From contig JAMLIC010000041.1 in NCBI GenBank assembly GCA_023954375.1, positions 1-64,000 of the forward strand: a DNA stretch of 64,000 nucleotides, written 5' to 3'. The position numbers were made by a program, and so were the translations under genes. Source of the DNA: Planctomycetota bacterium. Its GTDB lineage: Bacteria > Planctomycetota > J058. Positions 50,176-57,825 of the stretch are shown here, piece after piece (position 1 is the first letter of the stretch; every line of letters begins with the position of its first letter). The notes under the pieces were generated by a model. It had not been told where the DNA came from and searched no databases. It saw only the letters and a program-made list of their open reading frames with translations.

Positions 50176-51408
50176 ATGAGCGACGAGCGCGGCTACGAGG
50201 TGCTGCCGGTCGAGGGCGGCGTGCCGGTGAAGGCGTGGATCAAGGGCGTGCCCCTCGAGGAGGCGGCGGCCCAGCAGCTGCGCAACGTCGCCCGCATGCC
50301 GTTCGTCCACCGCTGGGTGGCGGCCATGCCCGACGTCCACTGGGGGATCGGCGCCACGGTCGGCAGCGTGATCCCGACCGCCGGCGCGATCATCCCGGCC
50401 GCGGTCGGCGTCGACATCGGCTGCGGCATGATGGCCACCCGCACGACGCTCCGCGCGAGCGACCTCCCCGACGACCTGCGCTCGCTCCGCACGGCGATCG
50501 AGGCCGCCGTGCCGCACGGCCGCACCGACAACGGCGGGCGCAACGACAAGGGCGCCTGGCGCGAGCCGCCCGACCCACAGCGTCAGGCCTGGGGGGAGCT
50601 CCAGGCGGGCTACCGCCGGATCATCGAGCGCCACCCGAAGCTCGACCGTGGCAGCCACGTGACCCACCTGGGCACGCTGGGGACAGGGAACCACTTCATC
50701 GAGGTGTGCCTGGACCAGGACGACCGCGTGTGGGTCATGCTCCACAGCGGCTCGCGCGGCGTCGGTAACCGCATCGGCTCTTACTTCATCGAGCTCGCCC
50801 GCGAGGACATGCGGCGGTGGTTCATCACCCTGCCCGACAAGGACCTGGCCTACCTGCCCGAGGGGACCGAGCACTTCGCCGACTACGTCGACGCGGTCTC
50901 CTGGGCGCAGGACTACGCGCGCCGCAACCGCGAGCTGATGATGCAGGCCGTCCTCGCCGCCGCGCGCGCCGCGCCGGGGCTGCCGCCGTTCGAGGCGGAC
51001 CTCGAGGTGGTGAACTGCCACCACAACTACGTCGAGCGGGAGCGCCACCACGGCAAGGACGTGTGGGTCACCCGCAAGGGGGCCGTGCGGGCGCGCGCGG
51101 GCGACCTGGGGATCATCCCCGGGAGCATGGGCGCGCGCTCCTACATCGTGCGCGGCAAGGGCAACGCCGAGAGCTTCCACAGCTGCAGCCACGGCGCCGG
51201 CCGGGCCATGTCGCGCGCCGAGGCGAAGCAGCGCTTCTCGCTCGAGGACCACGCCCGCGCCACCGAGGGGATCGAGTGCCGCAAGGACGCCGACGTGCTC
51301 GACGAGACGCCGGCGGCCTACAAGCCGATCGACGCCGTCATGGAGGCGCAGCGGGACCTCGTCGAGGTGGTCCACACCCTCCGGCAGGTCGTGTGCGTGA
51401 AGGGCTGA
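50176..51408 (+). CDS. rtcB: RNA-splicing ligase RtcB
   Basis: A 410-residue GTP-dependent RNA ligase that joins 3'-phosphate and 5'-OH ends. The Mn-binding motif VGVDIGCGM (Cys83), the HLGTLGTGNHFIEV metal-His region, LHSGSRGVGN, NCHHNYVERE, GIIPGSMGARSYIVRGKG and SCSHGAGRAMSR (with the guanylated His) are all present, so it should be active. ATG 50176 is preferred over GTG 50170 because an AGGGAG site lies five bases upstream. A TAGCTT hexamer at 50139 is a possible -10. One base separates it from the next gene. No archease or RtcA is visible nearby. Confidence 0.96.
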   Translation: MSDERGYEVLPVEGGVPVKAWIKGVPLEEAAAQQLRNVARMPFVHRWVAAMPDVHWGIGATVGSVIPTAGAIIPAAVGVDIGCGMMATRTTLRASDLPDDLRSLRTAIEAAVPHGRTDNGGRNDKGAWREPPDPQRQAWGELQAGYRRIIERHPKLDRGSHVTHLGTLGTGNHFIEVCLDQDDRVWVMLHSGSRGVGNRIGSYFIELAREDMRRWFITLPDKDLAYLPEGTEHFADYVDAVSWAQDYARRNRELMMQAVLAAARAAPGLPPFEADLEVVNCHHNYVERERHHGKDVWVTRKGAVRARAGDLGIIPGSMGARSYIVRGKGNAESFHSCSHGAGRAMSRAEAKQRFSLEDHARATEGIECRKDADVLDETPAAYKPIDAVMEAQRDLVEVVHTLRQVVCVKG

Positions 51409-51409
51409 C

Positions 51410-52030
51410 ATGGGCACGAAGGCCTGGTTCCCGACGCTGATCTACGAGGCCCCCCTGCAGCCGCGGGGGGCCGCCGCCCTCAACGAGGAGCTCCTGCGCG
51501 AGGCGGCGCTCTTCCGGCGCGAGGACGCCGCCGGCCGCGCCTGGTCGAAGGAGAACTACCCGGGCGGCTACACCTCCTACGGCTCGCTGAACAAGCTGCA
51601 CAAGGTCTCGTCGACCTTCACCGAGCTCCAGACGAAGCTCGACCGCCACGTGCGGGCCTTCGCCCGCGCGCTCGACTGGGCCCTGCCGCCGGGCAAGGCG
51701 CTCGAGATGACCGACTGCTGGCTGAACATCATGCCGCGCCGGGTGGCGCACGGCCTGCACCTGCACCCGACCTCGGTCGTCAGCGGGACCTACTACGTGC
51801 AGACGCCCCCCGGCTGCTCCGGGATCAAGTTCGAGGACCCGCGGCTCCCGATGTTCATGGCGGCGCCGCCCCGGCGCCCGCGCGGCCGCCCCGAGCAGCG
51901 GCCGCACGTCGTCTACGAGGCCCGCGCCGGGCGCGTCGTCCTCTTCGAGAGCTGGCTGCGCCACGAGGTCGTCGCCAACCGGGTCGCCGAGGAGCGCGTG
52001 AGCATCAGCTTCAACTACTCGTACTTCTAG
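51410..52030 (+). CDS. 2OG-Fe(II) oxygenase-like protein (TIGR02466 type)
   Basis: A 206-residue protein starting MGTKAWFPTLIYEAPL, with YGSLNKLHKVSSTFTEL, the central MTDCWLNIMPRRVAHGLHLHPTSVVSGTYYV and the C-terminal VVLFESWLRHEVV...RVSISFNYSYF. The pattern of a His-rich strand followed by an FxSWLRHxV strand and an R-SISFN end is that of the TIGR02466 putative 2OG-Fe(II) oxygenases, a family common in phages and marine bacteria. The usual first His-x-Asp pair reads H-x-H here (HLHP). It begins one base after rtcB and must be co-transcribed. The substrate is unknown. Confidence 0.8.
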   Translation: MGTKAWFPTLIYEAPLQPRGAAALNEELLREAALFRREDAAGRAWSKENYPGGYTSYGSLNKLHKVSSTFTELQTKLDRHVRAFARALDWALPPGKALEMTDCWLNIMPRRVAHGLHLHPTSVVSGTYYVQTPPGCSGIKFEDPRLPMFMAAPPRRPRGRPEQRPHVVYEARAGRVVLFESWLRHEVVANRVAEERVSISFNYSYF

Positions 52031-52039
52031 CCTGGATTA

Positions 52040-52059
52040 TGCATGAGCGAGGCCATGCA
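52040..52059 (+). terminator. Small hairpin after the rtcB operon
   Basis: TGCATG, an 8-base loop and CATGCA, nine bases after the oxygenase stop. Weak (6 bp) and with no T tract; it may be part of the repeat element that follows. Confidence 0.3.
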
Positions 52060-52145
52060 ACCGCCAAGAGCGACCGGTAAACAGGCCAGGATCGTCGACA
52101 GGCCTTCGTTTTCACGAATGTTCGCGCCGCGACACCGCCAAGGCG

Positions 52146-52351
52146 AAGAATTGAACCGCCAAGACGCCACTCGGTCGCTTGCCCGGACCGCTTCGCGGGT
52201 CCCGGGCAAGCGACCGAGCGCCAAGGGGGTGAGAGATGCTCCGCCACAAGCTCTTCGTTCTTACCTACTTTCTCCCTTGGCGCGCGCGCACGCGGGGACC
52301 CGCGAAGCGGGTCCCCGCGTGCGCGCGTGGCGTCTTGGCGGTTCAATTCTT
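52146..52351. repeat. Nested palindromic intergenic element (25-bp terminal inverted repeats, two internal hairpins)
   Basis: The 25-bp arm 52146-52170 is a perfect reverse complement of 52327-52351. Inside are a 17-bp perfect hairpin (52170-52186 with 52202-52218) and a 21-bp perfect stem with a GAA loop (52283-52303 with 52307-52327). CGCCAAG or its complement occurs repeatedly here and just upstream. The stretch is less GC-rich than the genes, with no protein-like frame. It resembles a MITE- or REP-like element or a structured transcript. Similar CGCCAAG-rich spacers are remembered from planctomycete genomes, but this was not checked. Confidence 0.75.
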
Positions 52352-52394
52352 TCTTCTTCTGCCAGAGCTTTGCGGTGCTCGTGAGTAATCCCGG

Positions 52395-53145
52395 CTAGTC
52401 GTCCTCGAGGCAAGGCGGCATCGCGCCGCCCTCGAACAGGTCCGGCATGGTGAGCGCCTTGCGCTTCGGCGGCGGTGACCGGCGCGGCGGCGGCGCGGGG
52501 CCGTCGTCGTCGGACCGCGGGACGAGCCCGAAGACCCACGCGGCGAGGTCGAACGTGCCCGGGCGCGGGTTCGCGGCCGGCCGCGGCGGCGCCGGCGCGG
52601 CCGGCGGCGTGGGCCGCGGCGCCGACTCGGCCCGGGGGGGTGCGGCCGGCTCCCGGCGGATCAGCCCCTGACGGAACGGCTCCGCCGGCGTCTCCTCCGG
52701 CCGCGGGACCATGCCGAAGACCCAGGCGCTCAGGTCGAACCGTTCGACCGAGGCGCGCGCGGTCGGTCCGCCCGCGGGAGGCGTCGGTCCCGCCCCGCCG
52801 CCCACCGCAGGCCGGGCCGAGCCTGGCCGCGGCGGCTCGCCGCTCGAGGCGGCGGCGTCGGGCCGGGGGGCCCCGAGGCCCCGCGCCCAGGCGCTCAGGT
52901 CGAACGCCGGCGCGGGCGACGCGGCCTGGGGCCGGCCTCCGGCGGTCGCGCCGGGGCCTCGGCCGGCCGCCCCGCGGCCGCGGGAGGGCGCCCGGCCGGG
53001 CGGCGACGAGGGTGGTGCCGCCGCGCTCGCCCTCGTCGGGCCGGTGCCGGCGCACGCACCTGGTGCCATCCCGCTCGGCGCGGCCGCCTCGCGGGCGCTC
53101 GGGGCGCCGCACGCTGGTCGTTCCACCTCGCTCGGAGACCGTCAC
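52395..53145 (-). CDS. Low-complexity protein with three FDLSAW repeats (possible frameshift)
   Basis: The C-terminal ~175 residues contain three copies of a motif: AFDLSAWARGLG, RFDLSAWVFGMVPR and TFDLAAWVFGLVPR, spaced by 55-65 residues of Pro/Ala/Arg-rich linker, and end in KALTMPDLFEGGAMPPCLEDD. Upstream in this frame the sequence is featureless. In the neighbouring frame from GTG 53145 there is instead a repeated 'ERGGTT-VRRP' pattern (ERGGTTSVRRP, ERDGTRCVRR, ERGGTTLVAARP), so a one-base frameshift around 52960-53020 is suspected; the total length is one base off a multiple of three. Without it, the protein would start at GTG 53126. No family recognised. The small gene before it ends 12 bases upstream. 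Confidence 0.5.
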
Positions 53146-53157
53146 GGCCGCCTCACC

Positions 53158-53370
53158 TCACGCCACGGCCGGCGCGGACAGGCCCCGGCGGACGCTGAGG
53201 GTGGGGCGCTCCGCGAGGACCTCGAGCGGCTCGAACTGCGCCGCCCAGAGCCAGCGCCAGGCGCCGGCGCGATGGACGAGGAACTTCGTCTGGTCGTCGG
53301 CCGGCCCCGACTTGTGGACGGCGAAGACCGTGACCACCTCGTTCGTGGTGCGGTCGTGGACCTGGAACAT
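53158..53370 (-). CDS. Small conserved-looking hypothetical protein (70 residues)
   Basis: It starts with ATG 53370, directly preceded by an AGGAGG site. The sequence MFQVHDRTTNEVVTVFAVHK, then FLVHRAGAWRWLWAAQFEPLEV has alternating hydrophobic residues typical of a small beta barrel or SH3-like fold, with a Trp-rich centre. No family recognised. It is followed 12 bases later by the FDLSAW-repeat gene, so the two may be one transcript. Confidence 0.6.
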   Translation of the reverse strand: MFQVHDRTTNEVVTVFAVHKSGPADDQTKFLVHRAGAWRWLWAAQFEPLEVLAERPTLSVRRGLSAPAVA

Positions 53371-53659
53371 CGCGCCTCCTCGCTCCGGCGGTTCCGCGTC
53401 GCGTCCCTCGACGGATGCACGCCGCCGCCCGGCGCGTCGCACGCCACGTGCCCGCCCGGCGGGCGCCGGCGGGCGCGACGGCGCAGCGGGTTAGCGCCGC
53501 CGTGGGGCGTTCGGGGGCGCGCCGTCGACCTCATCCGCGACGCCGTGTCGGAGGTCGCGACACCCTCCCGTGCGGGGTCCCCGTCACAACGCGAGCGCCT
53601 CCGGCGTCCGGCCGCACGGTCGCGCGTTTGCTCGACCCGGCTGGCCGAGGAGCGACGCC

Positions 53660-54904
53660 ATGGCACGCATCGCGGTGGTCGAGGACGAGGCGCTGATTCG
53701 CGAGCTGATCGCGGAGCTGCTCGGGGGTCGTGGTCACGAGCTGGTCGAGTTCGCCGGCTGCGTCGCGGCCTACGACGCGCTCGAGCACGACCCGCCGGAC
53801 CTCTTGGTGTGCGACGTGCGCCTCCCCGACGGGAGCGGCCTCGACATGGTCGCCCGGCTGCGCGCCACGTTCGGCGACGCCCGGCTGCCGGTGCTCATGC
53901 TCTCGGGCCTCAAGACCGAGGCCGACTTCCTCCGCGGCTACGCCGCCGGCGCCACCGACTACCTGGCGAAGCCCTTCACCCCCGACGAGCTGCTCGCCAA
54001 GTGCCAGGTGCTCCTCGCCCGCAGCGCGCGCCAGGGGGCCGGCGTCGCCACCGGGGCCGACCAGCTCCCCGTCGACGACCACGGGCTGGCGTTCGGCCGC
54101 TACCAGGTCCTCGGCGTCCTCGGGCAGGGGAGCTACGGGGTCGTCTACAGCGCGACCGACGCCCAGGAGGAGCGGCCCGTCGCGCTGAAGGTCCTCTCGG
54201 CGCTGCCCGCCAGCCAGCCGGAGTGCCGCCTGCGGTTCCTGCGCGAGACCTACGCCCTCTCCGCCATCCGCTGCCCGCGCGTGGCGCGGATCCACGACTT
54301 CGGCGCGAGCGAGGGGCGCCTCTACTACGCCATGGACCTCGTGCCCGGGCCCACCGTCGAGCGGCAGGTCCGCCATCACGGGGTCGCCGTGGAGGCGGAG
54401 GTGGTCGCGCTCCTGCGCGGGCTGGCGCAGGCGCTCGAAGCGCTCGCCGCCGCGGACCTCGTCCACCGCGACCTCAAGCCGGCCAACGTGATCCTGCGCG
54501 ACGGCCGCTGGGACCGGCCGGTCCTGGTCGACTTCGGCCTGGCGAAGCGGCCGTTCGACCGCGGCCTCACGGACGCCCAGATGCTCATCGGAACGCCGGG
54601 CTACATGCCGCCCGAGTGCATCCGCGGCGAGGCGCCCGACTCGCGCAGCGACCTCTTCTCGCTCGGCCTCGTCGGCCGCTACGCGGCGATGGGCGTCGAG
54701 GCGTTCCCGGAGCTCATGGGGCTCCCGCTGCTCCAGGCCATGGCGTCGCGGCCGGTGAACCTCCCCCGCAGCGTCAGCCCCGGCCTCCGCGAGGTCCTCC
54801 GCCGCCTGACCGCCGTCGACCGCCGCCGGCGCACGCCGGCGCCCGCGGCCCTGCTGGCCGAGCTCGACGCGCTCGAGGGCCGGCCCGTCCAGGTGGCGGG
54901 CTGA
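53660..54904 (+). CDS. Receiver-domain / Ser-Thr protein kinase fusion
   Basis: A 414-residue cytoplasmic protein. Residues 1-120 form a response-regulator receiver: VEDE near the N-terminus, phospho-acceptor Asp52 (LLVCDVRLPDG), Ser82 at the switch Thr/Ser position, and Lys104 (YLAKPF). Residues ~146-405 are a Hanks-type kinase: GQGSYGVVYSA, Lys177 (VALKVL), HRDLKPANV with Asp271, DFGLAK with Asp291, and GTPGYMPPE. All catalytic residues are present. A histidine kinase would therefore control a Ser/Thr kinase directly through phosphorylation of the receiver. There is no membrane segment. ATG 53660 has a GAGGAG site. The stand-alone receiver 65 bases downstream may act in the same pathway. 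Confidence 0.93.
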   Translation: MARIAVVEDEALIRELIAELLGGRGHELVEFAGCVAAYDALEHDPPDLLVCDVRLPDGSGLDMVARLRATFGDARLPVLMLSGLKTEADFLRGYAAGATDYLAKPFTPDELLAKCQVLLARSARQGAGVATGADQLPVDDHGLAFGRYQVLGVLGQGSYGVVYSATDAQEERPVALKVLSALPASQPECRLRFLRETYALSAIRCPRVARIHDFGASEGRLYYAMDLVPGPTVERQVRHHGVAVEAEVVALLRGLAQALEALAAADLVHRDLKPANVILRDGRWDRPVLVDFGLAKRPFDRGLTDAQMLIGTPGYMPPECIRGEAPDSRSDLFSLGLVGRYAAMGVEAFPELMGLPLLQAMASRPVNLPRSVSPGLREVLRRLTAVDRRRRTPAPAALLAELDALEGRPVQVAG

Positions 54905-54968
54905 GCGGGTGAGGACTCATCAAGGTTGATGATGTGAAAGCCGGGGGCCTGCGTGTCACCCTCCCGGT

Positions 54969-55322
54969 ATGCGTCGGGCGCTCGTGGTCGATGACGAGGA
55001 GCTGCTGCGGGACCTGCTCTCCGAGCTGCTGAGCGGCGCCGGCTGGGCGGTCCACGTCGCCGCCGACGCCGCCGCGGCGCTGGGGCGCCTCGCCGAGGGG
55101 CGCTTCGACGTGGCGCTCGTCGACCTGCACCTCGGCGGGCCGGTCGACGGGGTGCGCCTGTGCCGGGACCTGCGCGAGGCCCAGCGGGGCCTCGCCGTGC
55201 TGCTCATGTCTGGCGAGGTCGACCCGGCGGCGGCGGCCGCGGCCGGCGCCCAGGGCTTCGTGGGGAAGCCCTTCCAGCGCGACGAGCTGCTCGCGGCGCT
55301 CGAGCGGGCGCTCGTGGGGTGA
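54969..55322 (+). CDS. Stand-alone response regulator receiver
   Basis: A 117-residue single receiver domain: VVDDEELLRDLL, phospho-acceptor Asp52 (VALVDLHLGG), Ser81 (LLMSGEVD) and Lys100 (FVGKPFQRDELL). There is no output domain, so it probably acts as a phosphate sink or binds a partner, like CheY or Spo0F. It follows the receiver-kinase fusion on the same strand by 64 bases. Its cognate histidine kinase is not in the immediate surroundings. Confidence 0.9.
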   Translation: MRRALVVDDEELLRDLLSELLSGAGWAVHVAADAAAALGRLAEGRFDVALVDLHLGGPVDGVRLCRDLREAQRGLAVLLMSGEVDPAAAAAAGAQGFVGKPFQRDELLAALERALVG

Positions 55323-55343
55323 GGGGGGGCGACCCGGCGCCGG

Positions 55344-55349
55344 TATGAT
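55344..55349 (+). promoter_or_regulatory. -10 element immediately before the pseudouridine synthase gene
   Basis: TATGAT ends nine bases before ATG 55359, with no ribosome-binding site between; a leaderless transcript is likely. Confidence 0.5.
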
Positions 55350-55358
55350 CCCGGGCCG

Positions 55359-56294
55359 ATGCCCCCCCGCGACTTCACGGTCGACCGCGACGACGAGGGC
55401 GCGCGCCTCGAGGGCTTCCTGCGGCGCCGGCTGGGCTGGGCGCGCACGCTCGCCCTCAAGGCGCTGCGCAAGGGCTGGGTGCGCATCGACGGGCGCCGCG
55501 CGCGCGCCGACGCCCGGCTCGCGGCGGGGCAGGTCGTGCGCGTCACCAACTACGCCCTCCCGCTGCCGGAGGCCGACGCGCCGCCCGCCGCGCCGGCGCG
55601 CCCCGCGCCGCCCGCCGCGGTCGAGGACGCCCGCGCCAGCCTGCGCCGGGTGGACGAGGACGTGGTCGTGTCGGCCAAGCCCGCCGGGGTCGTGGTCCAC
55701 GCCGGGAGCGGTCACGCGTGGGGCTGGATCGACGCGCTGGCCGCGGCCCTCGGCGACGCGGCGCCGCCCGTCCCGGTCGGGCGCCTCGACCGCGACACGT
55801 CGGGCCTGCTCGCCTGCGGCCGCACCCGCGCCGGCGCGCGGCGGCTGTTCGAGGCCCTGCGCGCCGGCGCGCTCGCGCGCACTTACACGGCGGCCGTCCA
55901 CGGCCGGCTCCCGGGGGAGGGCGTGATCGACCTGGCGCTCGAGAAGCGCGGCGCGCCGGGCGCCGAGCGGGTCGAGCCGAGCGACGCCGGCCGGGCCGCG
56001 CGCACGCGCTGGCGCGCGGTCGAGGCGCGCGCCGAGGCCACCCTGCTCGCCCTCGAGCTCGACACGGGGCGCACGCACCAGATCCGCGCGCACCTCGCCG
56101 CCCTGGGGCACCCGCTCCTCGGCGACCCGCGCTACGGGACCGCCGCGAGCGCCGCGCTCACGCGGCGGCTCGGCCTCGACCGGCTGTTCCTCCACGCCGG
56201 CGCCCTGCGCCTCCCGCTCGAGGGGGGCGAGGTGGTGACGCTCCTCGAGTCGCTGCCGCCCGCGCTCGAGCGCGCCTGGTCCCTCCTGGGGTGA
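55359..56294 (+). CDS. RluA-family pseudouridine synthase
   Basis: A 311-residue enzyme. The N-terminal ~75 residues form an S4 RNA-binding domain (GARLEGFLRRRLGWARTLALKALRKGWVRI-type pattern), followed by a Pro/Ala linker and the catalytic domain with motif VGRLDRDTSGLLACG (catalytic Asp), ARTYTAAVHGRLPGEGVIDLAL, and TGRTHQIRAHLAALGHPLLGDPRYG. This layout fits RluC/RluD of 23S rRNA; which uridine it modifies cannot be told. Length is normal. The start follows a TATGAT box by nine bases, suggesting a leaderless mRNA. Confidence 0.92.
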   Translation: MPPRDFTVDRDDEGARLEGFLRRRLGWARTLALKALRKGWVRIDGRRARADARLAAGQVVRVTNYALPLPEADAPPAAPARPAPPAAVEDARASLRRVDEDVVVSAKPAGVVVHAGSGHAWGWIDALAAALGDAAPPVPVGRLDRDTSGLLACGRTRAGARRLFEALRAGALARTYTAAVHGRLPGEGVIDLALEKRGAPGAERVEPSDAGRAARTRWRAVEARAEATLLALELDTGRTHQIRAHLAALGHPLLGDPRYGTAASAALTRRLGLDRLFLHAGALRLPLEGGEVVTLLESLPPALERAWSLLG

Positions 56295-56315
56295 TCGACG
56301 GCCGCGCCCGCGCGC

Positions 56316-56321
56316 TATGCT
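56316..56321 (+). promoter_or_regulatory. -10 element immediately before the ECF sigma gene
   Basis: TATGCT ends eight bases before GTG 56330. No ribosome-binding site is present; a leaderless transcript is likely. No ECF-type promoter (AAC at -35) was recognised here. Confidence 0.45.
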
Positions 56322-56329
56322 GGGTGTCG

Positions 56330-56944
56330 GTGGCCGACGACGACCGGCAGAGCGACCTTGAGCTCCTCGAGCGCTACCGCCGGGGCGACGCGCGGGCCAT
56401 GGACCGCCTCGTCGAGCGGCACGCCGGCGCGGTCTACGCCTTCGCGCGGCGGATGGTCGGCGACGGGCCCGGGCTCGACGACCTCGTGCAGGAGGTGTGG
56501 CTCAAGGTCCTGCGCGGGACGGGCGCCTTCGACGGGCGCAGCCGCTTCACCACCTGGCTGTTCGCGGTCACCCGCAACGCCTGCCTCGACCACGCGCGCC
56601 GGCGTCGGCGCGCCCCCCCGGGCGCCGAGGGGGCCGGCGAGGCGGAGGCCGCCGCGTCCGCCGTCGACGGCGTCGTCGACCCGGGGCCGCCCGTGCTCGA
56701 CCGCGTCGCGCGGCGCGAGCTCGGCGCCATGCTCGAGCAGGCGGTCGCCGCCCTGCCGCTCGAGCAGCGGGAGGTGTTCCTCCTGCGCGAGCACACCGAC
56801 CTGAGCTTCGAGGAGATCTCGGCGTCGCTGGGGGTGCCCCGCGACACGGCCAAGAGCCGCATGCGCTACGCCCTGGCCCACGTGCGCCGCTTCCTGCGCG
56901 ACCGCCTCGGCATCGAGCTGGAGGTCCCCCCCCGTGGACTGTGA
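56330..56944 (+). CDS. ECF-type RNA polymerase sigma factor
   Basis: A 204-residue sigma-70 family factor with region 2 (LLERYRRGDARAMDRLVERH, DDLVQEVWLKVL, RFTTWLFAVTRNACLDHARRRRR) and region 4 (ALPLEQREVFLLREHTDLSFEEISASLGVPRDTAKSRMRYAL). These two domains alone define an ECF sigma factor. The linker is a Gly/Ala/Glu-rich stretch. GTG 56330 is preferred; an in-frame GTG at 56324 is possible. Its stop overlaps the GTG of the anti-sigma gene by 11 bases, so the two are translationally coupled. The target promoters are unknown. Confidence 0.94.
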   Translation: MADDDRQSDLELLERYRRGDARAMDRLVERHAGAVYAFARRMVGDGPGLDDLVQEVWLKVLRGTGAFDGRSRFTTWLFAVTRNACLDHARRRRRAPPGAEGAGEAEAAASAVDGVVDPGPPVLDRVARRELGAMLEQAVAALPLEQREVFLLREHTDLSFEEISASLGVPRDTAKSRMRYALAHVRRFLRDRLGIELEVPPRGL

Positions 56945-57692
56945 GGCCTACCAGGCCGACCTGCCCGACCTGCTCTACGGCGAGCTCGAGGCCGACGCCA
57001 GGCCGGTCGTCGAGGCGCACCGGCGCGGCTGCGCCGCCTGCGACGCGCTCACGCGCGAGCTCGAGGCGGTCAAGGGCGCCCTGCCGCCCCTGCGCCCGCC
57101 GCCGCTGCTCGCCGCCCGGCTCAAGCTCGCCGCGCGCGACGAGCTCCTCGACCGCGGCGCGCCGTCCTTCGCCCCCGCCGCGCCCGAGCCTGCCACGCTG
57201 CGGGTCGTGAGCGCGGTCGTCCTGGCCGCGTGCGTGGGGCTGGTCGGCTTCGCGCTCGGGACGGCGTGGCGCCCCGCCGCGACCGCGCCCGAGCCGGGCG
57301 TCCTCCGCCCGCCCGGCGCGCCGGCCGAGCTGCCGCCGGCGCCCGACTGGGCAGAGCCCGAGCCCACGCGCCCGCCCCCGCGGGCGGCGCCGCGCTCGCC
57401 CGACGCCTGGCAGCGCGTGCTGTTCGACTCGGCGGCCAACCTGCGCCGGCAGGGCGAGACCCGCCAGGCCCTCGAGTTCTTCCGCCGGGCCCGCGCCGTC
57501 GCCCCCGAGGGGCCGCTGGCCGCGGCCGCCATGGTCGGCGAGGCCGAGGCGCTCCTGCGCATGGGCGAGGCGGCCGAGGCCGCCCGCCTCCTCGAGGAGG
57601 CGCGCCGCGGGATCCTCGGCGGCCGGCTCGCCGGCGGCCCGGGCCTCCTGCAGCGGATCGCGGAGCTGACGGCCGAGACGGAGCGCCGCTGA
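56934..57692 (+). CDS. Membrane anti-sigma factor with zinc-finger domain and TPR-like tail
   Basis: A 252-residue protein. The N-terminal ~70 residues hold a zinc-binding anti-sigma motif (AHRRGCAACDAL: His-x3-Cys-x2-Cys). One membrane helix follows (VVSAVVLAACVGLVGFALG, about residues 85-105), then a Pro/Glu-rich spacer and a C-terminal helical part with TPR-like pattern (QGETRQALEFFRRARAVAPEG, AEALLRMGEAAEAARLLEEAR), presumably outside the cytoplasm as a sensor. It is in the usual position directly after its ECF sigma factor, which it would hold inactive until released. It starts with GTG at 56934. Confidence 0.88.
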   Translation: MDCEAYQADLPDLLYGELEADARPVVEAHRRGCAACDALTRELEAVKGALPPLRPPPLLAARLKLAARDELLDRGAPSFAPAAPEPATLRVVSAVVLAACVGLVGFALGTAWRPAATAPEPGVLRPPGAPAELPPAPDWAEPEPTRPPPRAAPRSPDAWQRVLFDSAANLRRQGETRQALEFFRRARAVAPEGPLAAAAMVGEAEALLRMGEAAEAARLLEEARRGILGGRLAGGPGLLQRIAELTAETERR

Positions 57693-57825
57693 CGGAGCCC
57701 TGGCGACGACGGGGCGGTCCGGTCAAGTCAGCGGGCGAATGACCTTCCCTGGCGCGCATCACGCTCGCGCGCCTGCTCGCTGGCGAGCGCGTCGTGGTCG
57801 GCCCGGCGGCCGTGCGTCGTCACGG

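Noticed and set aside
52060-52351. CRISPR array
   Set aside because: CGCCAAG occurs several times but in both orientations and with irregular spacing; there are no equal direct repeats with spacers and no cas genes.
57693-57825. A terminator between the anti-sigma gene and the LTxxQ gene
   Set aside because: Only a 6-bp GCTCGC/GCGAGC stem with a 2-base loop was found, too weak in such GC-rich sequence.
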